Shown: positions 20,804 through 30,100, counted from the first letter of the stretch. The stretch: 64,000 bases of DNA from Paenibacillus lignilyticus (GCF_017942085.1 NZ_JAGKSP010000002.1:62001-126000), one strand, 5' to 3'. Notes: generated from the sequence alone by a model not told the origin. A program made the numbers and translations.

Positions 20804-22039
20804 ATGAGCAGAAAATGGCTGCAGCAAGAGGGTCCGTCCTGGACTCGGCAAGGTATCATCACCCCCGAACAATTACAACGCATTCTCGCCTGTTATCCCG
20901 AGAAGAAGCGCGCCATAGGGATTATCCCTATACTGGGAAGTATCTTGGTTGGCCTTGGTATCCTCAGCTTCGTGGCGGCGAACTGGGGACAAATTCCGCA
21001 GTTGATGCGGCTCATTATTATCGCGGTCATTATGATTGGATTTTATGGAACCGGAGAGATGTTCCGCCGAAGAGACCATGACAAGCTAGGCGCAGCTCTC
21101 ATTGGACTTGGACTCCTTACCTTCGGAGCCGGTATCGTGCTCACGGGTCAAATGTTTCATTTGCAAGCTTATGATGTCACTTCATTTATTGTTTGGGGAA
21201 CGATCGGCGTGCTGCTCACTTATCTCATTAAGAGCCGCTACCTCTTCCTGCTGACCTTACTGATCTTCACCGGATTACAATGGTACAATTCGACAGAATT
21301 CAGTCATTTCAGCTATGTCGCGCTTGCAATTATGATGCTTGGTCTTGGCTATTACTGGCTGAAACGCCCCAATACGCTGCTGGCTTGGTGTCTCGCTGCC
21401 AGCTTTACGATTCAGAGCATCCTGCTTGTAACCGTGAACGACTGGGCTTTCTCCTGGTTCTTCATCCCGATTTGGCTGCTGTACAGCTTAATGGATTGGG
21501 CCAAAGAACGTAAATCCGTCTATCCGTTTCAAGCGATCCCGCTCGTGGCGGCGTTTATACACAATCTGTTTATCGTCCTGTTCTGGAACGACAGCAACGA
21601 TTCATCCTTCTTGAAGGATCTTTCGGCACAGCCGCTATGGTTCGGGCTTGCGCTCGCAGTTCTGTTTGCACTTTCGGTTGCGGCAAAATATCGGAATCAC
21701 CGCCTCATGTCGAGCCCGGATTGGCTGCTGGCCCTCCCGTTCTTCTACTTGGCTCATGGGGCGGATGCTGCTTATTTGATCGTATTGTTCGCGTTCTCCC
21801 TATACTTGCTGTGGAGAGGCTATGCGGAAGAATGGGCCGTCAAGATCAATCTTGGCACGCTGCTGTTTCTTACGAGTACGATGGCGGCTTACGGCAAACT
21901 CGCATGGGATTTTATGGACAAATCCATCTTCTTCATCCTTGGCGGTATTATCCTGCTTGCGCTCAGCTGGTTCTTGAATCGCCGCAAGAAACAATTTCTG
22001 GTCGAGCTCCATGAAGAGGAGGAGAAGCCGCATGAATGA
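20804..22039 (+). CDS. DUF2157 domain membrane protein
   Basis: A 411-residue polytopic membrane protein. The soluble N terminus (about 1-40, WLQQEGPSWTRQGIITPEQLQRIL) plus the first helices form the DUF2157 domain, followed by about a dozen hydrophobic helices. The function is unknown; members are often next to a GDYXXLXY protein, as here. The frame is open to 20633, but GAGGTG stands shortly before the ATG at 20804. Its end overlaps the next gene by eight bases. It is divergent from the GntR-LacI gene. Confidence 0.88.
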   Translation: MSRKWLQQEGPSWTRQGIITPEQLQRILACYPEKKRAIGIIPILGSILVGLGILSFVAANWGQIPQLMRLIIIAVIMIGFYGTGEMFRRRDHDKLGAALIGLGLLTFGAGIVLTGQMFHLQAYDVTSFIVWGTIGVLLTYLIKSRYLFLLTLLIFTGLQWYNSTEFSHFSYVALAIMMLGLGYYWLKRPNTLLAWCLAASFTIQSILLVTVNDWAFSWFFIPIWLLYSLMDWAKERKSVYPFQAIPLVAAFIHNLFIVLFWNDSNDSSFLKDLSAQPLWFGLALAVLFALSVAAKYRNHRLMSSPDWLLALPFFYLAHGADAAYLIVLFAFSLYLLWRGYAEEWAVKINLGTLLFLTSTMAAYGKLAWDFMDKSIFFILGGIILLALSWFLNRRKKQFLVELHEEEEKPHE

Positions 22040-22565
22040 TCAAACCATGATAAAACGCGGCCGCAATGTTTGGCTGATTATTCTCATTGCGGTACAACTG
22101 CTCTTCCTTGGCGGCATCGCCTGCTTTCATTACTCCGCGCTGTGGGTCGGCAAGGAAATCACGCTTCGCACCGTTCCGGTTGACCCTCGCGACCAGCTGT
22201 ATGGCGATTATGTGCAGCTCAATTACGCGATTAACAACGCCTCATGGACGGATTGGAAGGAAACCGGAGACAAGGCTAAGCATGGCGATACGGTATATGT
22301 GCTGCTTGCTCTTGATAACGTCACGTCAACTTACGAAATTAAAGGTGTATACGACAATAAGCCGGATCGAGGAACAGGTGAGGTCGTGCTGAAAGGGCGC
22401 GTGCAGTATACCACCGATGACACGCTCAGAATCACCTATGGACTGGAGCAATACTATGTGGAAGAGAACACGGGCAAAGAGCTGGAGCAGCGCGCCGGCA
22501 AGCTTATCGTAGAAGTAAAAGTAGCCCCTTGGGGCAGCGCGATAATTGAAAGAATTCAGCCTTAG
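22032..22565 (+). CDS. GDYXXLXY family membrane-anchored protein
   Basis: A 177-residue protein with one N-terminal membrane anchor (about residues 12-33) and an extracytoplasmic domain that carries the family motif GDYVQLNY. The function is unknown, but the pairing with DUF2157 recurs across bacteria and suggests a shared complex. The ATG at 22032 follows GAGGAGGAG and overlaps the DUF2157 stop by eight bases. No downstream terminator is obvious before yhbH. Confidence 0.9.
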   Translation: MNDQTMIKRGRNVWLIILIAVQLLFLGGIACFHYSALWVGKEITLRTVPVDPRDQLYGDYVQLNYAINNASWTDWKETGDKAKHGDTVYVLLALDNVTSTYEIKGVYDNKPDRGTGEVVLKGRVQYTTDDTLRITYGLEQYYVEENTGKELEQRAGKLIVEVKVAPWGSAIIERIQP

Positions 22566-22670
22566 ACTGCCAGATTGCTAGAATTGGGCCAATATTGCTT
22601 CACATAACCGTTCGAGACTTGAATAGAATGAATAACAACAAGCTCAATCGGTATGGGGAGGTGCCCAGGC

Positions 22671-23831
22671 ATGGCAGAAAATGAAGGTACGCTTTACACT
22701 GTGTCGCGTGAAGACTGGTCACTGCATCGCAAAGGACATCAGGATCAAGCACGGCACCAGCAGAAAGTGCGCGAAGCCATCAAGCAAAATTTACCCGACC
22801 TCGTCTCGGAAGAAAACATTGTCATGTCCGATGGGAAGCATGTCATCAAAGTTCCGATCCGCAGCCTTGATGAATATCGCTTCGTCTATAATTTCAACAA
22901 AAACAAGCATGTCGGCCAAGGCGACGGCGACAGCCAAGTCGGCGACGTGCTCGGCGTTGACCCTGCTTCCGCCCAGAAAGGCGGCAAAGGCGAGAATGCC
23001 GGCGATCAACCCGGAGATGACATCGTAGAGGCGGAAATCAGCCTCGCCGAGCTTGAAACGATGCTCTTCGAAGAGCTGGAGCTGCCGTTCCTGAAGCAGA
23101 AGGACCGCGATCAGCTGGAGACCAAAGAAATCCGCTTCAACGATATACGTAAGAAAGGGATCATGTCCAACATCGACAAGAAACGGACGATCCTTGAGAA
23201 CCTGAAACGGAATGCGACGAGCGGCATGCCCGGTATTCACGGCATCTCGCCGGATGACCTGCGCTATAAGACATGGGAAGAAATCATTAAGCCGCAGTCC
23301 AATGCCGTGATCCTGGCCATGATGGACACGAGCGGATCGATGGGTTCGTTCGAGAAATACGTCGCCCGCAGCTTCTTCTTCTGGATGACCCGCTTCCTGC
23401 GGCATCAATATGAGAATGTGGAGATCGTGTTTATCGCGCATCACACGGAAGCTAAGGAAGTCACGGAAGAAGAATTCTTCACCCGCGGCGAGAGCGGCGG
23501 TACGATCTGTTCTTCCGCTTACATTAAAGCAATCGATATTATCGACAGCCGCTTCCCTCCGACGCTCTACAACATTTATCCGTTCCACTTCTCAGACGGC
23601 GACAACCTAACCAGCGATAACGAGCGCTGCGTGAAATTGATCGGCGAACTGCTCAAGCGGGCGAACTTATTCGGCTACGGTGAGGTTAACCAGTATAATC
23701 GGTCCAGTACGCTCATGTCTGCGTATAAGCACATCAATTTGCCGAACTTCATGCACTATGTTATCCGCGAGAAAGGCGAAGTGTATAACGCACTGAAGTC
23801 GTTCTTCCGCAAGCGGGAATTGGTCGTATAA
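22671..23831 (+). CDS. yhbH: Sporulation protein YhbH (DUF444)
   Basis: A 386-residue cytoplasmic protein matching YhbH in length. It has the early motif [15 protein letters not shown], a disordered glycine/aspartate stretch (about 85-120), and a C-terminal von Willebrand A-like part with the MIDAS motif DTSGSMGS. YhbH is a sporulation-associated protein that in Bacillus is expressed in the mother cell and works with the kinase PrkA and SpoVR. Here the three are apart: spoVR is at 58 kb and prkA at the right edge. GGGGAGGTG precedes the ATG at 22671. Confidence 0.95.
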   Translation: MAENEGTLYTVSREDWSLHRKGHQDQARHQQKVREAIKQNLPDLVSEENIVMSDGKHVIKVPIRSLDEYRFVYNFNKNKHVGQGDGDSQVGDVLGVDPASAQKGGKGENAGDQPGDDIVEAEISLAELETMLFEELELPFLKQKDRDQLETKEIRFNDIRKKGIMSNIDKKRTILENLKRNATSGMPGIHGISPDDLRYKTWEEIIKPQSNAVILAMMDTSGSMGSFEKYVARSFFFWMTRFLRHQYENVEIVFIAHHTEAKEVTEEEFFTRGESGGTICSSAYIKAIDIIDSRFPPTLYNIYPFHFSDGDNLTSDNERCVKLIGELLKRANLFGYGEVNQYNRSSTLMSAYKHINLPNFMHYVIREKGEVYNALKSFFRKRELVV

Positions 23832-23834
23832 AGG

Positions 23835-23882
23835 AAAGGCTGCCACCCAGCGCGTGTTTGGCGCTTCCGGTGGCAGCCTTTT
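23835..23882 (+). terminator. Terminator of yhbH
   Basis: AAAGGCTGCCACC (23835-23847) pairs with GGTGGCAGCCTTTT (23869-23882), a 13-bp perfect stem with a T run, directly after the yhbH stop. Confidence 0.92.
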
Positions 23883-23952
23883 CTGTTGGGGCGGTTACGA
23901 ATACAAGAATGACCGTTCCCTGGATCGCTAAACGCATGGCTCTTTCATCCTG

Positions 23953-24135
23953 TAACGGTTGTGACAGCGGTTATTTGGCCGAAAAAGCCTGATTTTGTTT
24001 TCTTACGGTTGCCACAGAGCTTATTTGGACATTTTAACGGTAGAAATCAACCAATATGCAGTAAATAACGATGCTCACAACCGTTAGATTTTTTAAAGCC
24101 GTTCATTTAAGAAATAGCCGCGCTGGCAACCGTTA
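23953..24135. repeat. Cluster of four related 25-bp repeats, two direct and two inverted
   Basis: The unit TAACGGTTGxxAxxGxxxTTATTT occurs at 23953-23978 and 24003-24028 on the plus strand, 50 bp apart, and at 24063-24087 and 24112-24135 on the minus strand, 49 bp apart. The whole stretch is therefore a large imperfect palindrome. It fills most of the 380-bp gap between yhbH and the dehydrogenase gene, and no ORF is seen there. Confidence 0.65.
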
Positions 24136-24212
24136 AAGACTAGAGAATAACGGAATTTACGATCGAACCGCCGATGAAGAAGATATCCCTCAGTCAACCG
24201 AAACCAAAAGAT

Positions 24213-24243
24213 AAACCCGCCGTATTTGAAAAACGGCGGGTTT
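24213..24243 (-). terminator. Terminator of the SDR gene
   Basis: AAACCCGCCGT (24213-24223) pairs with ACGGCGGGTTT (24233-24243), followed on the minus strand by TATCTTTT. It lies 20 bp after the stop at 24265. Confidence 0.88.
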
Positions 24244-24264
24244 CACTACAATCTGACGATTGGT

Positions 24265-25044
24265 TTACTTTGATGTTCTCAGCATGTTGTCTACTGACTT
24301 ACTGAGTTGGCCGAAAATAAACTTCGGCGCGATCCGGCTCATGAGCTTCAAAGCGTTGCTTTGGCCGGGCCGAATTTCGAATTTCTCTTGCTCCATCCCT
24401 CGAATTGCCGCCCCAACCAATTGGGATACGCTCATGGCTTTCGATCCCGCCATGTCTACCGAATCGAACGCGTCTAACAGCGGCGTTTCTGTGAGCGGAG
24501 GCGCCAGTTCGAACACTTTTACTTTCGTATTCTTGAGCTGTGCCCTTAACGATTGGGTATACGAATGGAGCCCTGCTTTTGCCGCGCAATACACAGGCGA
24601 GATCGGCAGCGGCACGAATGCCAAGCCCGAGGAGACATTCATAATCGCAGCCGACTCTTGCGATTTCAGATGAGACAGGAATTGCTTCACCATCCGGATT
24701 GGCCCGCTTAAATTCGTTGCGATCTCGCGGTTGAGATCGTCCAAATCGACTTCCGGGTCATGCAGATTAATTCTGCGCATGAGTCCTGCATTATTAATCA
24801 GAACATTTAGTTCGGGAAATTGCTTCACTACTTTTTCAAACAGAGCTGCAATGGCTTGAGGATCCCCTGCATCGCTTTGCATCGTATGTACGTTCGGCAG
24901 CCTCTTCTTCGCTTCATCCAGTCTAGCCTGATCCCGCCCCGTAATAATAACGGTATTCCCTAACTTGAGCAGCTGAGCTGCAAATTCGAATCCAATACCT
25001 GATGTACCTCCTGTAATCAGAATTGTGTTCCCGCTCATTTTCAT
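24265..25044 (-). CDS. Short-chain dehydrogenase/reductase
   Basis: A 259-residue cytoplasmic oxidoreductase of the classical SDR family. The cofactor loop is TGGTSGIG (residues 12-19), NNAG is near residue 90, and the catalytic set is Ser in NVSSGLAF and YxxxK in YCAAK. The sequence resembles DltE-type SDRs (ELAPPLTETPL). NADPH or NADH use and the substrate cannot be told. It is a single gene with its own terminator; the ATG at 25044 has only a weak ribosome binding site (AGGAT), and ATG 25038 is an alternative. Confidence 0.92.
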   Translation of the reverse strand: MKMSGNTILITGGTSGIGFEFAAQLLKLGNTVIITGRDQARLDEAKKRLPNVHTMQSDAGDPQAIAALFEKVVKQFPELNVLINNAGLMRRINLHDPEVDLDDLNREIATNLSGPIRMVKQFLSHLKSQESAAIMNVSSGLAFVPLPISPVYCAAKAGLHSYTQSLRAQLKNTKVKVFELAPPLTETPLLDAFDSVDMAGSKAMSVSQLVGAAIRGMEQEKFEIRPGQSNALKLMSRIAPKFIFGQLSKSVDNMLRTSK

Positions 25045-25165
25045 ACGGTTTATCCTATCCTCTCATTATTGAGTATCATGCTTGCTGACAGCGCCATATC
25101 CGTTCATTGGCTGTTCTTACCTATTCATCATTTTAACGGAATAATCCTTCATTCAGATGAGTTCT

Positions 25166-25358
25166 CTATTTTCGAAGCAGAACGCAAAGCGTTTTGTGAA
25201 TTTGAGCTGCTAACTGATAAATTAAAATTCCGATAAAAATTATTCCTAAGCCTTTTGCGATATTTAATACCTCAATTGTATGGTCATTGTAATAATCCAC
25301 TACGAGTAGCAATATTAGCACCGATTCCTTTAAAAACAAGTTCGATCATCTCCAGCAT
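25166..25358 (-). pseudogene. Possible frame-interrupted small membrane protein gene
   Basis: An ATG at 25358 with a good GAGGAG eight bases upstream opens a 24-codon frame (MLEMIELVFKGIG...) that stops at 25284. An overlapping frame from TTG 25339 to the stop at 25166 codes 57 hydrophobic residues with VLILLLVVDYY and LGIIFIGILIYQLAAQ. Joined by a one-base frame change near 25300 they would give a small membrane protein of about 65 residues. It may be a decayed gene, a sequencing error, or two independent tiny ORFs. The rest of the 25045-25523 gap shows nothing. Confidence 0.35.
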
Positions 25359-25535
25359 TCCATCAACTCCTCAGTATCAAATGTATGCTTAAATCCCTTG
25401 TCAGCCTGCTTTCAATAAAAGTGTCCGATTCTTGAAAAATAATTGAACAAAGTATGAACAAAAGGTGAAGATTGTGTTATAATTAGACATAATTAATTCG
25501 ATCAGATCATTCTCACCGAGGAAGTGACTATTACG

Positions 25536-25787
25536 ATGGCTAATGTGGCAGTTAAACAGCAGACAGAGCGGGACGGGAAATCATTGTTTTTCGTAATGAA
25601 GATCGCTGCATGGACAGCGCTTTGTGTTGGGCTGGTTCTGTGTTTGTTCAATATTAATGATTTTAGCGACAGCAATGCTACATTGATGTCCGGTGTTGGC
25701 TTCATGGTAGGCAGCGTGTTTATCTACATGATCGGTACGGCGATGAGCCTGGTGCACAAGCGCAGCTCGGAATCTCTATCGGAGTAA
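25536..25787 (+). CDS. Small two-helix membrane protein, unknown
   Basis: An 83-residue protein with a short polar N terminus and two hydrophobic helices (IAAWTALCVGLVLCLFNI and LMSGVGFMVGSVFIYMIGT), ending in a Ser/Glu-rich tail. I do not recognise a family. A GTG at 25524 is in frame; GAGGAA lies directly against it and 12 bases further from the ATG, so the start is uncertain. It is followed by a terminator. Confidence 0.7.
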   Translation: MANVAVKQQTERDGKSLFFVMKIAAWTALCVGLVLCLFNINDFSDSNATLMSGVGFMVGSVFIYMIGTAMSLVHKRSSESLSE

Positions 25788-25840
25788 CACAAAGAAGAAT
25801 AACATCTGGTTGCCGGATGGAAGTATCGTTCAGCAACCCC

Positions 25841-25889
25841 AAATAAGAGGACTGTTTCCAGCTAACTGGGAGCAGTCCTCTTCTTATTT
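25841..25889 (+). terminator. Terminator
   Basis: AAGAGGACTG (25845-25854) pairs with CAGTCCTCTT (25873-25882), with A- and T-rich flanks; it ends the small membrane protein gene. Confidence 0.8.
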
Positions 25890-26010
25890 GTCCAATTAAG
25901 TCAAACCATTGAACAGATTATTACAGAAATAAGTCGTTATCTTGACGCCTTTGTTAACAGCACACACACGGCGCGCAGAACGTGATACTATTTTTTTGAA
26001 AAGGTAGTGA

Positions 26011-26067
26011 ATGAAATCACAAACTTATTCGGTAATGAGAATCTCGGTGAGCTTAAAGGTAAGTTAG
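26011..26067 (+). CDS. Possible 18-codon leader ORF before qoxA
   Basis: ATG 26011 with AAGG six bases upstream opens an 18-residue frame (MKSQTYSVMRISVSLKVS) whose TAG stop lies inside the TTAGGAG binding site of qoxA. Termination there would leave a ribosome at the qoxA start, so it could couple or modulate translation. It may also be chance. Confidence 0.3.
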   Translation: MKSQTYSVMRISVSLKVS

Positions 26068-26078
26068 GAGATGAGAGA

Positions 26079-27113
26079 ATGAAAATTGCAAAGATCATAC
26101 GAAGGTTTGCGGGACTCGCTACCATGGCGGGCATTGCCGTGATGACCTCGGGCTGTCAATCGATCGCTGTTTTCGACCCTAAGGGCCCGATCGGAGCCCA
26201 GCAGCGGGACTTGATTTATTTCACCATGCTGCTTTGCCTTGTCGTGATGGTGCCTGTGCTGCTGCTGGCGGCATGGATCGTATGGCGCTACCGCGACAAG
26301 AAGGATAACAAGGCCTCTTATCAACCAAAGTGGGAACACAGCACGAAGCTGGAAACCATTTGGTGGGGCATTCCGATTGTAGTTATTGCGGTGCTGGCAA
26401 TCGTAACGGCACGCTACACCTATAATTTGGATCCGGCTAAGCCGCTTGAATCCGAGGTAAAGCCGATTACCATACAAGTAACATCGCTCGACTGGAAATG
26501 GCTGTTCCAATATCCGGAGCAAGGCATTGCGACTGTTAATTATCTGGTCATACCCGAAGACACGCCAATCAAATTCGAGTTAACCTCTGACGGACCGATG
26601 AACTCCTTCTGGGTCCCTCAGCTCGGCGGGATGATCTACACCATGTCCGGTATGTCGACGACGCTGCACCTGCAGGCTGACGAACCGGGAGAATTCATGG
26701 GAAGCGGCGCTAACTTCTCGGGACGCGAATTTGCCAAGATGTCCTTTACGGTTAAATCCGTATCGCAGGATGATTTCGATCAATGGGAAAAGCAAGCGGC
26801 AGCAAGCGGCAACGCACTGACCGAGGATGGCTACCAGAAGCTCGCGAAGCCCGGTACATCCGGTCAGGTCACATACGCCTCGATTCCCGAAGGTCTTTTC
26901 CACCGGATCGTGCACGATTATTCCATGAATCGCGGCGCACCGGCAGGTATGGGGCAGAAAGCAAGAACGTTAAGTGATGAGCATGCACTGGGTACCGACG
27001 GGGAACCGTCCACCGAGGAAAAGCCGTCAACCGATTCGAAATCTCCAACCGATGAGAATCCGCAAAATAACCATTCCGACCACGACATGTCCGGGATGGA
27101 CATGAACGAATAA
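26079..27113 (+). CDS. qoxA: Quinol oxidase subunit II
   Basis: Subunit II of a heme-copper quinol oxidase, anchored in the membrane with its cupredoxin domain outside. The 344-residue protein has a lipoprotein-type signal ending MTSGCQS, two transmembrane helices (about 45-70 and 90-110) and the domain from IQVTSLDWKWLFQYP to SGREFAKMSF. The cysteine ligands of the CuA centre are absent, so it should oxidise quinol and not cytochrome c. An unusual C-terminal tail rich in Pro/Ser/Thr/Glu ends HSDHDMSGMDM. The in-frame region upstream to 26007 was excluded because AGGAG precedes ATG 26079. Confidence 0.95.
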   Translation: MKIAKIIRRFAGLATMAGIAVMTSGCQSIAVFDPKGPIGAQQRDLIYFTMLLCLVVMVPVLLLAAWIVWRYRDKKDNKASYQPKWEHSTKLETIWWGIPIVVIAVLAIVTARYTYNLDPAKPLESEVKPITIQVTSLDWKWLFQYPEQGIATVNYLVIPEDTPIKFELTSDGPMNSFWVPQLGGMIYTMSGMSTTLHLQADEPGEFMGSGANFSGREFAKMSFTVKSVSQDDFDQWEKQAAASGNALTEDGYQKLAKPGTSGQVTYASIPEGLFHRIVHDYSMNRGAPAGMGQKARTLSDEHALGTDGEPSTEEKPSTDSKSPTDENPQNNHSDHDMSGMDMNE

Positions 27114-27130
27114 TGAAAGGAGGCAGTACC

Positions 27131-29101
27131 ATGTTTGAAAAAATCAAATCTTTCTTTTCGTGGTTCTTCGTTACCGGCGACCCGCTGATTTATGGAGCGG
27201 ACATCGCAATCACGCTAACTGCGCTTTCGATTATTTTCGTCTTAACGTATTTCAAGAAGTGGACCTGGCTCTGGCGCGAATGGCTGACTACGGTCGATCA
27301 TAAAAAAGTCGGTATTATGTATATCATTGCCTCACTGCTCATGCTGTTCCGCGGCGGCGTCGATGCCTTAATGATGCGGACCCAGCTTGCTTTTCCGGAA
27401 ATGAAGTTTCTGACGCCGGAACATTATAACGAGGTGTTCACAACACACGGCGTTATTATGGTGCTCTTCATGGCGATGCCGCTCATGTTCGGTTTATTCA
27501 ACATCGCAGTCCCGTTGCAATTGGGGGCTCGCGACGTCGCGTTTCCATTCTTGAATTCCCTTAGCTTCTGGTTGTTCTTTATGGGCGCGATGCTGTTCAA
27601 TATGTCATTTGTTATCGGCGGTTCTCCGAATGCGGGATGGCTGTCCTATCCTCCTCTCTCGGAGATGACCGGCAGTCCCGGAGTCGGGCAAGACTTCTAC
27701 ATCTGGGGCATTCAGATTTCCGGTATCGGCTCACTGATGACGGGGATCAACTTCATCGTAACGATTGTCAAAATGCGCGCTCCGGGCATGACCTGGTCGA
27801 AAGTACCGATCTTCACCTGGTCCGTGCTTTCAAGCTGTATCACGATCATTCTTGCCTTCCCTGTATTGACGGTAACGCTTGCGCTCTTATTCTTGGACCG
27901 CTACTTAGGCGCACATTTCTTCACGATGGACGGCGGCGGCAACGCCATGATGTACATTAACTTAATCTGGATGTGGGGACATCCGGAGGTTTATATCGTT
28001 ATCCTGCCTGCGTTCGGGATATTCTCCGAAATCGTTGCGACGTTCTCGAAGAAACGGTTATTCGGTTACGCCTCCATGGTCTTTGCTATGATGAGCATTA
28101 GCCTGATGTCGTTCTTCACCTGGCTCCATCACTTCTTCACGATGGGCTCGGGGGCGAACGTAAATATCTTCTTTGCCATAACTACGATGATTATCGCAAT
28201 CCCAACAGGCGTGAAAATCTTCAACTGGCTGTTTACGATGTTCCGCGGCCGAATCCGATTCAGCACTCCTATGCTGTGGACCATCGCGTTTATCCCCTGC
28301 TTCGTTGCAGGCGGAATGACCGGGGTCATGCTTTCGGTAGCCCCGGCAGATTTTCAGTTCCATAACAGCTACTTCCTGATTGCCCACTTCCACCAAGTCT
28401 TTATTGGCGGGGTTGCCTTTGGATACTTCGCCGGTCTTTACTACTGGTGGCCGAAGATGTTCGGCTTCAAGCTGAATGAGAAAATCGGAAAATGGGCGTT
28501 CTGGATTTGGAATATCGGCTTCTATGTCTGCTTTATGCCGCAGTACTTCCTGGGACTTGACGGTATGACTCGCCGAGTCAACAGCTACACGTGGGACAGC
28601 GGCTGGTGGCCGCTCAACTTCACGTCGACCATCGGCGGTTTCTTGATGGGTCTGGGCTTCCTCTTCCAAGTGTGGCAAATCGCGCACAGCATCAAGTTTA
28701 TGGAAAAGGATACAACCGGCGATCCATGGCATGCTCGTACGCTGGAGTGGTCGATTCCTTCACCGGCGCCGTTGTATAACTTTGCGATTACACCTACGGT
28801 TTCGGATAGAGACGAATGGTGGGAGGAAAAAGAGCGCATCGCTGCCGGTCAAGCACCGAAGGCAACACCGCCGCTCGAGCCGATTCATATGCCGCGCAAC
28901 TCGGCAATCCCATTCATTCAATCGATCTTCTGGTTTATGATCGGTTTCGGTCTGGTCTTCCATTGGCTCTGGATCGCTATCCCAGGCTTCGTCGGCGTTG
29001 CTGCAACAATGTTCGCGCACTCGTTCAATTACAAGACGGATTATTATATCGAAGTGGATGAAATCAAACGCACGGAAGCTGCGGCAAGGGGGACTGTGTA
29101 A
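27131..29101 (+). CDS. qoxB: Quinol oxidase subunit I
   Basis: The 656-residue catalytic subunit holding the low-spin heme and the heme-CuB oxygen reduction site. Ligand motifs are TTHGVIMV, WGHPEVYIVILP (His-Tyr pair of CuB), TWLHHFFTMG and HFHQVFIGG. About 14-15 transmembrane helices are visible. Close similarity in order and spacing to Bacillus QoxB supports a QoxABCD quinol oxidase. ATG 27131 follows AAAGGAGGC; the upstream in-frame ATG at 27113 overlaps the qoxA stop and was rejected. It overlaps qoxC by one base. Confidence 0.96.
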   Translation: MFEKIKSFFSWFFVTGDPLIYGADIAITLTALSIIFVLTYFKKWTWLWREWLTTVDHKKVGIMYIIASLLMLFRGGVDALMMRTQLAFPEMKFLTPEHYNEVFTTHGVIMVLFMAMPLMFGLFNIAVPLQLGARDVAFPFLNSLSFWLFFMGAMLFNMSFVIGGSPNAGWLSYPPLSEMTGSPGVGQDFYIWGIQISGIGSLMTGINFIVTIVKMRAPGMTWSKVPIFTWSVLSSCITIILAFPVLTVTLALLFLDRYLGAHFFTMDGGGNAMMYINLIWMWGHPEVYIVILPAFGIFSEIVATFSKKRLFGYASMVFAMMSISLMSFFTWLHHFFTMGSGANVNIFFAITTMIIAIPTGVKIFNWLFTMFRGRIRFSTPMLWTIAFIPCFVAGGMTGVMLSVAPADFQFHNSYFLIAHFHQVFIGGVAFGYFAGLYYWWPKMFGFKLNEKIGKWAFWIWNIGFYVCFMPQYFLGLDGMTRRVNSYTWDSGWWPLNFTSTIGGFLMGLGFLFQVWQIAHSIKFMEKDTTGDPWHARTLEWSIPSPAPLYNFAITPTVSDRDEWWEEKERIAAGQAPKATPPLEPIHMPRNSAIPFIQSIFWFMIGFGLVFHWLWIAIPGFVGVAATMFAHSFNYKTDYYIEVDEIKRTEAAARGTV

Positions 29102-29727
29102 TGTCGAATCATGCTAACCATCCGCATTCGCAGGCTCTTGCCCACGAGGCAGGTCATGATGGGCATCATGATCTGGAGGAGCTTCGAAAATTCGGTTTCT
29201 GGATTTTCCTTATTACCGACTGTATTCTGTTCTCTGTGTTATTCGCTACTTATCTGGTCCTGCACCATAGCACGGCGGGCGGACCGGATGCGAAAGAGAT
29301 TTTTGAAATGCCCGGCGTTATCGTCGAAACCTTTATTCTGTTAACGAGCAGCTTCACAAGCGGTCTGGCGGTTCTCGCTATGAATGTAGGCAACCGTAAG
29401 GGCTTGATTGGCTGGCTGATTGTTACCGTTCTGCTCGGCGCCTGCTTTATCGGGCTTGAAGTGAGCGAATTCGTGAAGCTTGTTCATGAAGGTCATACCA
29501 TCAGCACCAGCGCGTTTTTGTCCGCTTTCTTCACGCTCGTCGGCACGCACGGATTGCATGTTACCGTAGGTATTTTCTGGATAACGGGCATCATCATTCA
29601 GCTTACGCGCCACGGAATTACACCGGTCACGAAGCGTAAAGTCACGATTACGAGCCTGTACTGGCATTTTCTCGATGTGGTATGGATCTTCGTATTCACG
29701 ATCGTCTACTTGATGGGGGTGATGTGA
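29101..29727 (+). CDS. qoxC: Quinol oxidase subunit III
   Basis: A 208-residue membrane protein with a His-rich N terminus (HANHPHSQALAHEAGHDGHHD) followed by five helices, matching subunit III of heme-copper oxidases (FGFWIFLITDCILFS, GTHGLHVTVGIFWI, YWHFLDVVWIFVFT). It stabilises subunit I in the membrane. The start overlaps the qoxB stop (TAATG), and qoxD follows after one base. Confidence 0.95.
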   Translation: MSNHANHPHSQALAHEAGHDGHHDLEELRKFGFWIFLITDCILFSVLFATYLVLHHSTAGGPDAKEIFEMPGVIVETFILLTSSFTSGLAVLAMNVGNRKGLIGWLIVTVLLGACFIGLEVSEFVKLVHEGHTISTSAFLSAFFTLVGTHGLHVTVGIFWITGIIIQLTRHGITPVTKRKVTITSLYWHFLDVVWIFVFTIVYLMGVM

Positions 29728-29728
29728 G

Positions 29729-30064
29729 ATGGCGCAGCACGGCAAAGAATTGCATGGTGAACACGGCGCCCAAACAGGCGGCCATGGCTCATTGAAGGAA
29801 TATGTCACGGGTTTCGTTCTGTCCATTATTCTGACGATCATCCCGCTGCTTATTGTGTTAAACCACTGGATGGAAGGTAAAGCTGCAGTCGCGGTGCTTC
29901 TTGGCACAGCCGTATTGCAATTTGTCCTCCAGCTGGTATTCTTCATGCATCTGCGTGAAGAACATGGTCCTCGTTATAATCTGATGACGCTCCTACTCGG
30001 CTTAGTTGTCGTCATTACGATCGTCATCGGATCCATCTGGATCATGACGAACAATGGAATGTAG
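29729..30064 (+). CDS. qoxD: Quinol oxidase subunit IV
   Basis: A 111-residue membrane protein with three hydrophobic helices and a His/Gly-rich N terminus. The sequence LKEYVTGFVLSIILTIIPLL and FVLQLVFFMHLREE identify subunit IV (CyoD/QoxD). It is the last gene of the oxidase operon and is followed by a strong terminator. Confidence 0.94.
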   Translation: MAQHGKELHGEHGAQTGGHGSLKEYVTGFVLSIILTIIPLLIVLNHWMEGKAAVAVLLGTAVLQFVLQLVFFMHLREEHGPRYNLMTLLLGLVVVITIVIGSIWIMTNNGM

Positions 30065-30100
30065 TACGGTCTCGACAGCTCGGCAGCTTTCCCGGATTGC

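Noticed and set aside
23953-24135. Regularly spaced repeats as a CRISPR array
   Set aside because: Only two direct copies occur, the other two are inverted, the copies differ in sequence, and no cas gene is nearby.
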